Assembly: GCA_035998445.1 (NCBI GenBank)
Contig: DASYHQ010000018.1
Location: 558,001 to 622,000 of the forward strand
DNA: 64,000 bases
Source: Tepidisphaeraceae bacterium
GTDB taxonomy: Bacteria; Planctomycetota; Phycisphaerae; Tepidisphaerales; Tepidisphaeraceae
Direction: 5' to 3'
Shown here: in pieces, positions 27,529 through 35,125 of the stretch
Numbering within the stretch: position 1 is the stretch's first letter
Layout of the letters: each line of letters begins with the position of its first letter
Notes under the pieces: generated by a model
The model's input: the letters and a program-made list of their open reading frames with translations, nothing else
Told to the model about the DNA's origin: nothing
The model's database searches: none
Translations under genes and position numbers: made by a program

Positions 27529-28212
27529 TCACGCCGCCTTCGCCCCCACGCCGCCGAACTGCACGCGGGTAGGTACGGGCAAACTCACCGGCCCCGCCTC
27601 CTGGCGGCGGGATACCCAAGCCGCGCACAGCCAAACCATCGTGCCGGGCGCCACGCTGTCGGGCAGGGTGATTTTGTAGCCCGGCCGCGTCGCGGCACCG
27701 GCAAATTCCCAGTCGCCAGGGTTCTGCGAGTACGTCTCGCCCGCGAACCAGTAGACCCACGCCGCCACCGCGCCGGCCGCCTTGCCGCGCTTCGTCGTCT
27801 TGTCGTGCACGTCCACGGTGATCGTCCGGCCCGTCGTGTCCGTAATGTCCACGCCAGGCGACACCGCGATCGGCGGCTGCGGGCTGGGCTGCTTGTAGAT
27901 CGGCAGGCCCAGCTGCGTGCGCATCGGGTCGGTCGTGCCCGGGTGCCGCTGCACCACGCCCGCCAACGCCCGCAAATCGGCGGTCAACTGTCGTTTGGCG
28001 ATGTGAAGCTCGTCGACCTTCACCGGCGTGCGAAACTCGTTGTTCTCGCATTGCGCGAGCAGCTCATCGAACACGGTGAACCGAGCACCGAACGTCGCGA
28101 CTTGCAAAGGAGCCAGCCCGGCCGCTGCGCCCATCGTGTCGATGCCGGTCTTGAACGTCAGGCAGTACGCGCGAAACTTCGCGTTGCCGGTTGGGAAGAA
28201 ATTGCCGCTCAT
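27529..28212 (-). CDS. Hypothetical protein with fibronectin-like C-terminus
   Basis: 227 residues. The N-terminal half is helical (TFKTGIDTMGAAAGLAPLQV, VKVDELHIAKRQLTADLRAL) with the phrase VQRHPGTTDPMRTQLGLPI. The C-terminal half looks like a beta-sandwich (ITVDVHDKTTKRGKAAGAVA, ending with WLCAAWVSRRQEAGPVSLP). I recall a widespread uncharacterised family in Planctomycetes, Verrucomicrobia and Acidobacteria with this layout (short N-terminal FxP, TDxxRxxLGLP, and a fibronectin-type tail on tissue-like strands). The start at 28212 has GAGG at good spacing. Function unknown. Confidence 0.65.
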   Translation of the reverse strand: MSGNFFPTGNAKFRAYCLTFKTGIDTMGAAAGLAPLQVATFGARFTVFDELLAQCENNEFRTPVKVDELHIAKRQLTADLRALAGVVQRHPGTTDPMRTQLGLPIYKQPSPQPPIAVSPGVDITDTTGRTITVDVHDKTTKRGKAAGAVAAWVYWFAGETYSQNPGDWEFAGAATRPGYKITLPDSVAPGTMVWLCAAWVSRRQEAGPVSLPVPTRVQFGGVGAKAA

Positions 28213-28413
28213 GGTGTACCTCGGGTCAGGCGTCCGCCGTCCCGTCGCGCGCACCACCCGGACCACCCGGACGAGCCACGACATCGCGAGGACACCCCTC
28301 CCATCGTCGTTCGGCCTGCCCCACTTAATCGGAATTCGCCAGCCCCCGCGCGGATCGATGCACGTCCAAGAATACCGCCCGTCCCACCCTCCCCACCCCC
28401 CTCGCGCCGCCCC

Positions 28414-28544
28414 GCGCAACTCCGCACGCCCCCTGCGGAACGCCGCACGCCCCCCTGCGGAACTCCGCTCACCCCCGTTCGGATCTCCGCACGCCCCCCT
28501 GCGGAACTCCGCTCGCCCCCGTTCGGATCTCCACACGAGGGCGC
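28414..28544. repeat. 22-bp tandem repeat, about six units
   Basis: Units such as GCGGAACTCCGCTCGCCCCC-GT start at 28414, 28435, 28457, 28479, 28501 and 28523. Two unit types alternate: GCGGAACTCC and TCGGATCTCC. The period of 22 bp is not a multiple of three and the array lies outside any supported gene. Confidence 0.8.
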
Positions 28545-28596
28545 GCGCATGTCCGCCTGTGTCCTTTAGAGCAGGGCGCACCTTGCCGTAGCGTTC

Positions 28597-28674
28597 GGGT
28601 GCCACGGTTTGGTACGCCAAGCCGTGTCTCGGGCGTGCGGCAGGCACGGCTTGGCGTACCAAACCGTGGCACCC
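28597..28674. repeat. Perfect 30-bp inverted repeat, GGGTGCCACGG family copy 1
   Basis: The left arm 28597-28626 is the exact reverse complement of 28645-28674 (an arm begins GGGTGCCACGGTTTGG), with an 18-nt loop. A second copy at 42309-42382 has the same arms except for one base changed in both arms. Confidence 0.88.
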
Positions 28675-28775
28675 AGCGGGCTCTCGCGACGCGAAAGTGT
28701 CCCACCCGGCCATGGTTAGACCACGCCAAACGGTTGGACGGTAGACGTTTGTTTATCAGGTGGATCGACCAGATA

Positions 28776-29147
28776 ATGGAGGGCATGCCGCAGGAAGCCG
28801 AAAACCGACCGGTGCTGGATTACGCTCGATCCCGCACTCGGCTCGCGATGCACTGGCCGACGGCCGCCGCTGTCGCCGCTGTCGGAGTTGCGCTGAACGC
28901 TCTTCCGCTCTTCCGCACTAGCATTCCTCCGATCGGGGAGCGGCGGATCTCGGTTACCATGGAGGACATGCTCGGGTGGCCGTGGGTGTTCCTGTGGTAC
29001 GGCGGCGGGTACAGCAGCGAGGTCGTCATCCTTTGGCCGTACCTCCTGTTCGATGTCACGTTGCTTGCGGGCCTCGCCCTTGCCACGGGCCACGCGGCCT
29101 GTCGCATAACCCGCCGCAGCAGCGGACCGGTGACGATAGTAAACTGA
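28776..29147 (+). CDS. Small hypothetical membrane protein
   Basis: 123 residues from the ATG at 28776; an ATG at 28785 (with GGAGG close by) is an alternative. Two hydrophobic segments (TAAAVAAVGVALNALPLF and ILWPYLLFDVTLLAGLALAT) flank a loop with GWPWVFLWYGGGY. No family was recognised. It is bounded by palindromic repeats on both sides. Confidence 0.5.
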   Translation: MEGMPQEAENRPVLDYARSRTRLAMHWPTAAAVAAVGVALNALPLFRTSIPPIGERRISVTMEDMLGWPWVFLWYGGGYSSEVVILWPYLLFDVTLLAGLALATGHAACRITRRSSGPVTIVN

Positions 29148-29191
29148 ACGGAGCCGGGTGCCACGGTACGATACACCGTGCCGGGGTGAGG

Positions 29192-29270
29192 AAAAGGGGA
29201 CATCCAGAATATCCACGCCCGACCGTTGACGGCCCAACACCGCCCACGGATATTCTGGATGTCCCCTTTT
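29192..29270. repeat. Perfect 23-bp inverted repeat (AAAAGGGGACATCC family)
   Basis: The arms at 29192-29214 and 29248-29270 are exact reverse complements around a 33-nt loop. A duplicated CCCTTTTCTGGTCC follows at 29264-29292. Just before it, 29155-29182 carries a fragment of the GGGTGCCACGG palindrome family. The 393-bp gap 29148-29540 has no other recognisable content. Confidence 0.85.
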
Positions 29271-29540
29271 CTGGTCCCCCTTTTCTGGTCCTCCGCCGCG
29301 TCAACGACCTGCGTCCCACCCCCCGCCCCTGCCCTAACGCCCCGACGTTTGACATTCCCCCCACCCGCGCCGATTATCATGCCAACGGCCATGCGCCGGT
29401 CGGCCATTGCACCGCCCCCCGTCGGGGCCCCGGCCCGTAACCCCGTGCGGCGCACGCGTTGGTCAACCCATCGTCCCGACCCCGGCCGGCATGCTAATTT
29501 GCGCCGTCGGTCAGGCTAATAGTAGTTATCCCGCCTCACG

Positions 29541-29810
29541 ATGACGCTCATTGAGACCCATTCCGGCGAGAGCGATGCCGAGTTGCGGGTAGTCACCGAC
29601 GGCATTCTGCAAACACTGAACCCCGAGAAGCCCAACTGGTGGCATCCCTACGAGCTACGCGGGACGTATCGCCGCGACGGCAAGATGTTTCGCGAGTTCT
29701 TCTGCGTCGCTGGCAGCGTTCAGATTTGGCTCTGGAAACTCGCGGGTGAGAATCGGACGCGCGAAGTCCTGATGGTCGAAGACGACGCGGCGGAACGGCC
29801 GGCGGTATAA
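29541..29810 (+). CDS. Small hypothetical protein
   Basis: 89 residues with a non-random composition: LNPEKPNWWHPYELRGTYRR, REFFCVAGSVQIWLWKL. Rich in Trp and charged residues, no signal peptide, no membrane segment. No family recognised. It is kept because its composition looks protein-like and no better frame overlaps. Confidence 0.5.
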   Translation: MTLIETHSGESDAELRVVTDGILQTLNPEKPNWWHPYELRGTYRRDGKMFREFFCVAGSVQIWLWKLAGENRTREVLMVEDDAAERPAV

Positions 29811-29912
29811 CCCGGCAATGCAACGGACCGTGCCGGCGGTATAGTTACTGGTGGTCGCGAGTCGCGCGTGCGCCGGCCCGGCCGTTGATCGCCATCACGT
29901 TATACCGCACAA

Positions 29913-30323
29913 ATGTCGCGTCCTTACAAAGTCGCAATCGTTGTTGACCGTGAGTTCGGTAGCCGGCTCGACGCGGTGGCGAAGCAGCTCCACGTATGGA
30001 TTTGTGATTCGCCAACCAATCGAGCGGCTTTCGATGCGGTGCATCGTTCAAGGGGGGAATGGCGTTATGATCTTGAATCCGGTGTGACGATTTTCAAGTG
30101 CGATCCCATTGAATCTGCCGAGGACGCGCTGATCGCCGTTCTTGGTGCGGTTGACTTGCATCACGGCGGTTATTCGCACGACCCTCCTTGGTCGGGTATC
30201 GACGTTTTTGGTTGTGCTGCTACGCCGCGCGTGCGAGACGCGTTTGCGGAGTATGGCGCGAATGTAACCAGTGAGACCGCAGATGGATTCGAAGCGCGGC
30301 GGCCATCCGGCAGTGCGGTATAA
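29913..30323 (+). CDS. Small hypothetical protein
   Basis: 136 residues. It begins MSRPYKVAIVVDREFGSRL and includes LHVWICDSPTNRAAFDAVHR, then IESAEDALIAVLGAVDLHHG. The pattern of an N-terminal strand, helix, second strand and late helix suggests a compact alpha/beta fold. No catalytic motif or export signal. Not recognised; possibly an immunity-like or accessory protein, but nothing in context proves it. Confidence 0.55.
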   Translation: MSRPYKVAIVVDREFGSRLDAVAKQLHVWICDSPTNRAAFDAVHRSRGEWRYDLESGVTIFKCDPIESAEDALIAVLGAVDLHHGGYSHDPPWSGIDVFGCAATPRVRDAFAEYGANVTSETADGFEARRPSGSAV

Positions 30324-30677
30324 CCACCCGACTATGAATCCCGTTTGGGGTCAAGGGTGAAGTTGGCGCGCACCGCATTTGGCCTCCCTCTCTTACCAGA
30401 CGCATTTCGCTTCCGTGGTCGGGTTCGGTGCTTCACCTTAGCGGCCGGTGCGCTTCAGACGACTATTCGATGTTCATCGAAACGCCTTCATCGGTTCCGA
30501 GCCTCATTCACCCAGGCAAAAGCCCGTCGCCTCATTCGCTGCATCGGACGTCCCCGTTGCTTGCGCACGGGATATCCCGCCCGTGTTGATGTGCGTTGCG
30601 TCATTTCGAATCGTTCCGCCCGCACGGCTTCTGCCCTATACTTCCCGCTCGTCAACGAACCTTCGGAGAACTGAAAC
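30324..30677. other. 354-bp gap upstream of galE
   Basis: No gene, repeat or convincing promoter was identified. The only supported site is the GGAG ribosome-binding sequence at about 30665-30668, in front of galE. Confidence 0.5.
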
Positions 30678-31673
30678 ATGAACGTCCTTGTCGCGGGTGG
30701 AGCGGGTTATATCGGGTCGCACACGGTGAAGCGGTTGAAGGAGGCGGGGCACAAGCCCGTCATCTACGACAATCTCTCGCGCGGGCATCAGGCGGTGGCG
30801 AAGATTTTGGACGTGCCGGTCGTCTGGGCGGATCTGAACGATTCGCTGGCGCTGATGGATGCGCTGCGGACCCACAAGATCGACACCGTCATGCACTTCG
30901 CGGCGTTCGCGTACGTGGGCGAGAGCGTGGACGAGCCGCTGCGCTATTACCAGAACAACGTGGCCACCACGGTGAACGTGCTGCGCGTGATGCAGGAGGC
31001 GGGCGTGAACCGCTTCGTCTTCAGCAGCACCTGCGCCACCTACGGCGACCCGCCGAGCGTGCCGATTACCGAGGACATGCCGAAGAACCCGGTCAGCCCG
31101 TACGGCCACAGCAAGCTGATGGTCGAGCGCATCCTGATGGACCTGGCCAACGGCAAGTGGACCGACTTCAAGTTCGCGGCCCTCCGCTACTTCAACGCCA
31201 GCGGCTGCTCGATGGATGGCAGCATCGGGGAGGACCACGATCCGGAGACGCATTTAATCCCCGTCGTGCTGCAAGCCATCATGGGCGTGCGGCCGGGCAT
31301 CACCGTCTTCGGCACCGACTACCCCACGCCCGACGGCACCAACGTGCGCGATTACATCCACGTGGAAGATCTGGCCGATGCCCACATCCTGGCGATGGAG
31401 AAGCTGGACAGCATTAAGAAGGTCTTCGCGAACCTGGGCACGGGCAAGGGGTTCAGCGTGAAGGAGATCATCGCGACGGCCGAGCAGGTGACGGGGAAGA
31501 AGGCCCCGGTGACGTATGGCCCAAGGCGGCCGGGCGATGCGATCGCGCTGTATGCGAATCCGAAGCTGGCGAAGGACGTGCTGGGCTGGGAGGCGAAGCA
31601 CAAGGACCCGCTGTCGATCGTGCAGAGCGCGTGGAACTGGCATAAGGATCATCCGCGCGGGTACGAGCGGTAA
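30678..31673 (+). CDS. galE: UDP-glucose 4-epimerase
   Basis: A 331-residue extended SDR that interconverts UDP-glucose and UDP-galactose with tightly bound NAD. Seen: VAGGAGYIGSHTVKRL (NAD motif), MHFAAFAYVGESV, FSSTCATYG with the catalytic Ser/Thr, YGHSK with the catalytic Tyr-Lys pair, ALRYFNASG, and GTDYPTPDGTNVRDYIHVEDL. This last block is diagnostic for GalE. It supplies UDP-galactose for envelope sugars and may serve the glycosyltransferases seen elsewhere in the window. A GGAG site precedes the ATG. Confidence 0.95.
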   Translation: MNVLVAGGAGYIGSHTVKRLKEAGHKPVIYDNLSRGHQAVAKILDVPVVWADLNDSLALMDALRTHKIDTVMHFAAFAYVGESVDEPLRYYQNNVATTVNVLRVMQEAGVNRFVFSSTCATYGDPPSVPITEDMPKNPVSPYGHSKLMVERILMDLANGKWTDFKFAALRYFNASGCSMDGSIGEDHDPETHLIPVVLQAIMGVRPGITVFGTDYPTPDGTNVRDYIHVEDLADAHILAMEKLDSIKKVFANLGTGKGFSVKEIIATAEQVTGKKAPVTYGPRRPGDAIALYANPKLAKDVLGWEAKHKDPLSIVQSAWNWHKDHPRGYER

Positions 31674-31684
31674 GGCAGAGATTA

Positions 31685-31753
31685 GAACAAAGATTACGCA
31701 GATGACGCAGATTTGGGTTCAACCAGTCTGCGCAATCTGCGTAATCTTTGTTC
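31685..31753. repeat. Inverted repeat after galE
   Basis: GAACAAAGATTACGCAGATG (from 31685) pairs with an imperfect reverse complement ending at 31753. This CTGCG/CAGAT-rich element is another dispersed intergenic repeat type. It may also act as a terminator hairpin. Confidence 0.65.
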
Positions 31754-31838
31754 CCTGATGCTTATTCTCCTGAATTCACGATGTTCCTCGCTGTTCACCC
31801 TCTTTCCCGCGTCCCTGTCGTAGACGACAATTACATCC

Positions 31839-32879
31839 ATGGCCCGCCTGCGTGATGTGCCGACGATCGTGCGCGAAGTGGGCGTCGTGCCGTTCGCCAA
31901 GCGCGTCTGGTTCGAGACGCTGGACGATCACCTGCCGATGTTCGCCGGCACGCTGGCGTACGCGTGGCTGCTGGCGTTGTTTCCGTTCGTCATTCTGATC
32001 TTGAACGTCGTGCCGCTGTTGCCGGGGGCCACGCATCGGGATGTGGCGGTGGATACGTCCGTCATCCTGCACGCCCTGCTGCCCGACCGACTGGCCGACG
32101 CCGTCTGGAGCAACGCGACCAATCTCGGCGCTGCCGACCGATCGCGGCGAAGCACAGGATGGGTGGTGCTCGGCAGTTTGCTGGCGACGCTGTGGATCGC
32201 CAGCGGTGGCGTGACGGCGACGATGGCGGCGCTGGACAAGTGCTACGAGCTGAAGCAGGTGCGCGCGTACCACAAGCGCCGGCCGATGGCATTCGGGCTG
32301 ACGATCGTCATGGCGCTGCTGGCCATCGGCGTGACGACGCTGCTGACCACCGGGCCCGCCGGCCGGCAATGGATCGCCGACCAGTTCAGCCGTGGCGTGG
32401 CGATCCCGCTGATCTTCTGCTTCGACCTGATTCGCGGAGCGATCGCGCTCGGGGCCGTGATGTTCCTGGTGGGCCTGATGTACCACTTCGGCCCCTGCGT
32501 GAAGCGTCCTTACCGCCCCGCCACGCCGGGCGCCATTTTCGTGATGGTCGTCTGGCTCCTGCTGGGCCTGGCGTTCAAGGAATACGTGAACCGCTTCAGC
32601 GGCAGCCGCTACGAGGAGAACTACGGCGCCGCCGGTTGGGTCGTCATCCTGCTGGTCGTGCTGTACCTGGACGCGCTGGTGCTCTTGATCGGCGCTGAGA
32701 TCAACAGCGAGATGGACTTCGCGATTCTGAAGGTGCCGCGCGGTTCCAGGAATTACATGCAGGCCGAGCGGGCGCGGACGAATGGAACCGAAGCAGCGGT
32801 GCCGTCGAAGGGAACGGAAGCGGACCTGTGCCTGCCAGACGCCCCGCGGCCGACTCAGGACAGCGCGCCGGTATCGTGA
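31839..32879 (+). CDS. YihY/BrkB family inner-membrane protein
   Basis: A 346-residue polytopic protein with about six helices. Family marks: FAGTLAYAWLLALFPFVILIL at the start, WVVLGSLLATLWIASGGVTA with the typical S/G-rich turn, and RFSGSRYEENYGAAGWVVIL, the best conserved YihY block, followed by YLDALVLLIGAEINSE. The polar C-terminal tail is not conserved. Members were long mislabelled ribonuclease BN; their true role is not settled. The end overlaps the convergent M50-like gene by 25 bp. Confidence 0.85.
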   Translation: MARLRDVPTIVREVGVVPFAKRVWFETLDDHLPMFAGTLAYAWLLALFPFVILILNVVPLLPGATHRDVAVDTSVILHALLPDRLADAVWSNATNLGAADRSRRSTGWVVLGSLLATLWIASGGVTATMAALDKCYELKQVRAYHKRRPMAFGLTIVMALLAIGVTTLLTTGPAGRQWIADQFSRGVAIPLIFCFDLIRGAIALGAVMFLVGLMYHFGPCVKRPYRPATPGAIFVMVVWLLLGLAFKEYVNRFSGSRYEENYGAAGWVVILLVVLYLDALVLLIGAEINSEMDFAILKVPRGSRNYMQAERARTNGTEAAVPSKGTEADLCLPDAPRPTQDSAPVS

Positions 32880-33385
32880 CGCCTGCGGAACGGGTTCGGC
32901 ACGCGATGCCACATCCAGAGCCCGCCTGCGACCGACGCAGCGCCGAGGGTGACCATCAGCGCGATCGGCACACCCAGCGCACGCAGTTCACCTGCATCGC
33001 CGGTGGGTTCGAGCCAGCCAACACCGATGTACGCGCCATTGGCGATCAGGCAGAAGCCGCAGAAGAACCGCAGCCACGCCGGCAACGATTTGCGGATGCC
33101 CCGCACGACGCCGCAGAGCATCACCGGCAACAGCACGCCCCACACCGGCCCGCCGGCGACGATGAACGTCCGGCTGGCGCCACCCGTGACATCGGTTCTC
33201 GAGAACCCCCAGAGCGGCAGGACGACGCGATCGACCGTGCCACCAACGAGCCACGCGTGCAACACGTGCCCCGCCTCGTGCGTCGCCATGAACGCCAGCC
33301 ACGACGCGTAGATGCCAGCGAGCGTCGCCAGCATCCGCCGAACCAACCACCCGTTGATGGGATGCCGAGATGATCCAGAAGTCAC
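32855..33385 (-). CDS. Small M50-like membrane metallopeptidase homologue
   Basis: 176 residues with four to five hydrophobic helices. The second helix region carries HEAGH (His36, Glu37, His40), a zinc-protease motif in the membrane setting of M50 proteins, followed by FIVAGGPVWGVLLPV, like the post-motif glycine region. The second M50 aspartate motif is not obvious, so activity is uncertain. The GTG start overlaps the stop of the PEGA lipoprotein gene (GTGA), so the two are coupled. Confidence 0.65.
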   Translation of the reverse strand: MTSGSSRHPINGWLVRRMLATLAGIYASWLAFMATHEAGHVLHAWLVGGTVDRVVLPLWGFSRTDVTGGASRTFIVAGGPVWGVLLPVMLCGVVRGIRKSLPAWLRFFCGFCLIANGAYIGVGWLEPTGDAGELRALGVPIALMVTLGAASVAGGLWMWHRVPNPFRRRHDTGALS

Positions 33386-34050
33386 TTCGTGCCCAGGCGG
33401 TTCTGCAGTTCGTCGATCAGCTCCTGGTCACCCGTAAACACGCGGTCGTACGGTTCCCACATGCCGGGCACCTCGGAGCGTTCGGAGACGATCTTCACCT
33501 TGTAGACCAGCGGCTCGGCTTGGGCGATCGTGCCGATGAAGTAGGTGCGGACCGAGAACTCACCGCGGCCCGGGGTGCGGAAGGTGCGCGTGAGGCCGAC
33601 GCTGCGCAGGTAGCCGCTGGCCTGGTCCATCTGTTCGAGGTTGGAGTAGCGCGTGGTGACGGAATCGATCATGCGCTGCCACGCCGCCGCCTTGTCGAAC
33701 TGCTTGTCGACCTGGATGCGCCGCCAGTTGTTGGCGGCGTCGGAGACGGTGGTCTGCGTGTAGGCCTGATCGGGGATGAGGTCGAAGTTGACGTACCCTC
33801 GCTTGGCGATCGCACTGCCCGAGGCCACCGTCTGCGACGCGCCGATGTAGCCGACCTTGTTGGCCGACACCTCGTAGAAGCTCTTCTTGCCAAAGTCGAA
33901 CTTGGCCGGCGTGGGGGTGGTGCCGACGGCGTTGCCATCGACCATCACTGTTGCGCCGGGCGGCGTGCTGCGCACCTGCAGCGTCGTCGGCCCGCACCCG
34001 ATCGCCAGCACTAACATCGACAACACGACCCCGCAACGCAGCGCAACCAT
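33382..34050 (-). CDS. PEGA-domain lipoprotein
   Basis: 222 residues. A signal peptide with lipobox LAIGC (Cys at about 19) predicts lipid attachment. It is followed at once by a PEGA domain: VRSTPPGATVMVDGNAVGTTP and YEVSANKVGY, a small beta-domain common on planctomycete surface proteins. The C-terminal 120 residues are charged, helical, and not recognised (WQRMIDSVTTRYSNLEQMDQ). AGGCGCC precedes the ATG. It is coupled to the downstream M50-like gene. It is probably an envelope structural or scaffold protein. Confidence 0.8.
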   Translation of the reverse strand: MVALRCGVVLSMLVLAIGCGPTTLQVRSTPPGATVMVDGNAVGTTPTPAKFDFGKKSFYEVSANKVGYIGASQTVASGSAIAKRGYVNFDLIPDQAYTQTTVSDAANNWRRIQVDKQFDKAAAWQRMIDSVTTRYSNLEQMDQASGYLRSVGLTRTFRTPGRGEFSVRTYFIGTIAQAEPLVYKVKIVSERSEVPGMWEPYDRVFTGDQELIDELQNRLGTK

Positions 34051-34122
34051 GGCGCCTCCCTTGAACGTAAGATAAGGATGCGAATCCCTCGCGTCGCGCC
34101 AGGCCGGCGCGACGGCGATCGA

Positions 34123-34371
34123 TCACTTGCCCGGCTTCAGGTCGGACGGCAGGTCGCCGGCCTTGACCTTCCGCACCGCCGCCGACGACAGCATGACCGT
34201 GTCGGCCGTGCGCAGGTCGACGAACGTCACGCTGCCGGAGCTCACCTTGTAGCTGTTGGTATAGTACGGCCGATCGGGCGCGCCCGGCTCGACCACGCGG
34301 TAGTACGTCGGCGCGCAGCCCGCGCCGATGCAGATCATCACGCCGCACATCAGTCCCGTCACTCGCTTCAT
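34123..34371 (-). CDS. Small lipoprotein
   Basis: 82 residues with a lipoprotein signal (MKRVTGLMCGVMICIGAGC). The short mature part reads as an SH3-like strand set (YYTNSYKVSSGSVTFVDL, ADTVMLSSAAVRKVKAGDL), comparable in size and layout to the YgdI/YgdR lipoproteins, though that link is tentative. GAGG lies six bases before the ATG. It is in the same direction as the PEGA lipoprotein, 72 bp upstream of it. Confidence 0.68.
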   Translation of the reverse strand: MKRVTGLMCGVMICIGAGCAPTYYRVVEPGAPDRPYYTNSYKVSSGSVTFVDLRTADTVMLSSAAVRKVKAGDLPSDLKPGK

Positions 34372-34444
34372 CGAATACCTCGGTGATTTGATGGCCCCAA
34401 ACGATGCGCCGTCGCAACCCCATTGCGCTCGGCCGGCACAGGTG

Positions 34445-34978
34445 CTACCCCGACTTCCGGCGATCGCCGTCGTCGGCCCCGCGCGAGTAGAAGTCGAGGT
34501 AGAAGTATGACATTTCCTTGCCTGCGATCGTTTTACTCCGATTCAGGCGGAAATGGAATTTTTCCAGAAGTTTCACTGCCGGCAGCGTGCCCACGCTGGT
34601 GCCGAGGGCAACCTTCAGGTGGCCGATCTCCTGGCAGAACGCGATCGCGTGCACAAGCAACTTCGACCCGATGCCGCGCCGCTGCGCGTCGGCCCGCACG
34701 CGCAGTCGGCGGATCTCGCCGACGCCCTCTTCCAAGTGCTGCACGCCGATCATGCCCACGATCTCACCGACCTCGTTCACGGCGACCCAGAACCCATTGC
34801 CGCCATCCACCGCGTAGGCGCGTTCGATGTCGTCGATGTCCAGCCCCGTATCGTTCGCCGCAAGCTTCGCCCCGGCGACCATGCCGTCAAGATAGAGCCG
34901 TCTGCACGCCACCTGATCCTGTGGTTGATAAGCACGAATGGTGACGGGAATGTCAGGAAGGTCGGCCACGATCCACAT
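34445..34978 (-). CDS. GNAT-family N-acetyltransferase
   Basis: About 177 residues. The acetyl-CoA-binding motif A is clear: VGEIRRLRVRADAQRRGIGS with the R/Q-x-x-G-x-G/S pattern, then LLVHAIAFCQEIGHLKVALG and LLEKFHFRLN. N-terminal VTIRAYQPQDQVACRRLY is the usual first strand and helix. The ATG at 34978 is used; the frame is open 75 bp further but without similarity. The substrate is unknown. It sits just downstream of the pigment operon in the same direction but is separated from it by a repeat array. Confidence 0.83.
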   Translation of the reverse strand: MWIVADLPDIPVTIRAYQPQDQVACRRLYLDGMVAGAKLAANDTGLDIDDIERAYAVDGGNGFWVAVNEVGEIVGMIGVQHLEEGVGEIRRLRVRADAQRRGIGSKLLVHAIAFCQEIGHLKVALGTSVGTLPAVKLLEKFHFRLNRSKTIAGKEMSYFYLDFYSRGADDGDRRKSG

Positions 34979-35016
34979 TGTAACAAGGAGCGAACCGATG
35001 GGGAGGAAAGTGGGAC

Positions 35017-35125
35017 GGAAATGCGGAGTGCGGATTGGAAAACAAAGCGTCACACTTCAGGCTCCGCTCCATTCCGCACTCATCACTCATCACTCATCAC
35101 TCATCACTCATCACTCCGCATTTCC
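35017..35125. repeat. Inverted repeat enclosing a 7-bp satellite
   Basis: GGAAATGCGGAGTG (35017-35030) pairs with CACTCCGCATTTCC (35112-35125). Just inside the right arm, CACTCAT is repeated five to six times (35077-35116). The element runs into the MMPL gene: the last codons of that gene (MRSDE and stop) are made from it. Confidence 0.8.

Larger units (their letters stand above)
28213..28775. other. 563-bp gap with tandem repeat and palindrome
   Basis: No gene is supported. It contains the 22-bp tandem repeat (28414-28544) and the long palindrome (28597-28674), both listed separately. The divergent promoters for the flanking genes should lie here, but no clear hexamers were seen. Confidence 0.6.

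Noticed and set aside
27229-28569. 446-codon plus-strand frame
   Set aside because: Crosses the REP, a terminator, an antisense gene and the 22-bp array; no motif.
30345-30674. 109-codon open frame before galE
   Set aside because: Arg-rich, no motif, and it overlaps the expected galE leader.
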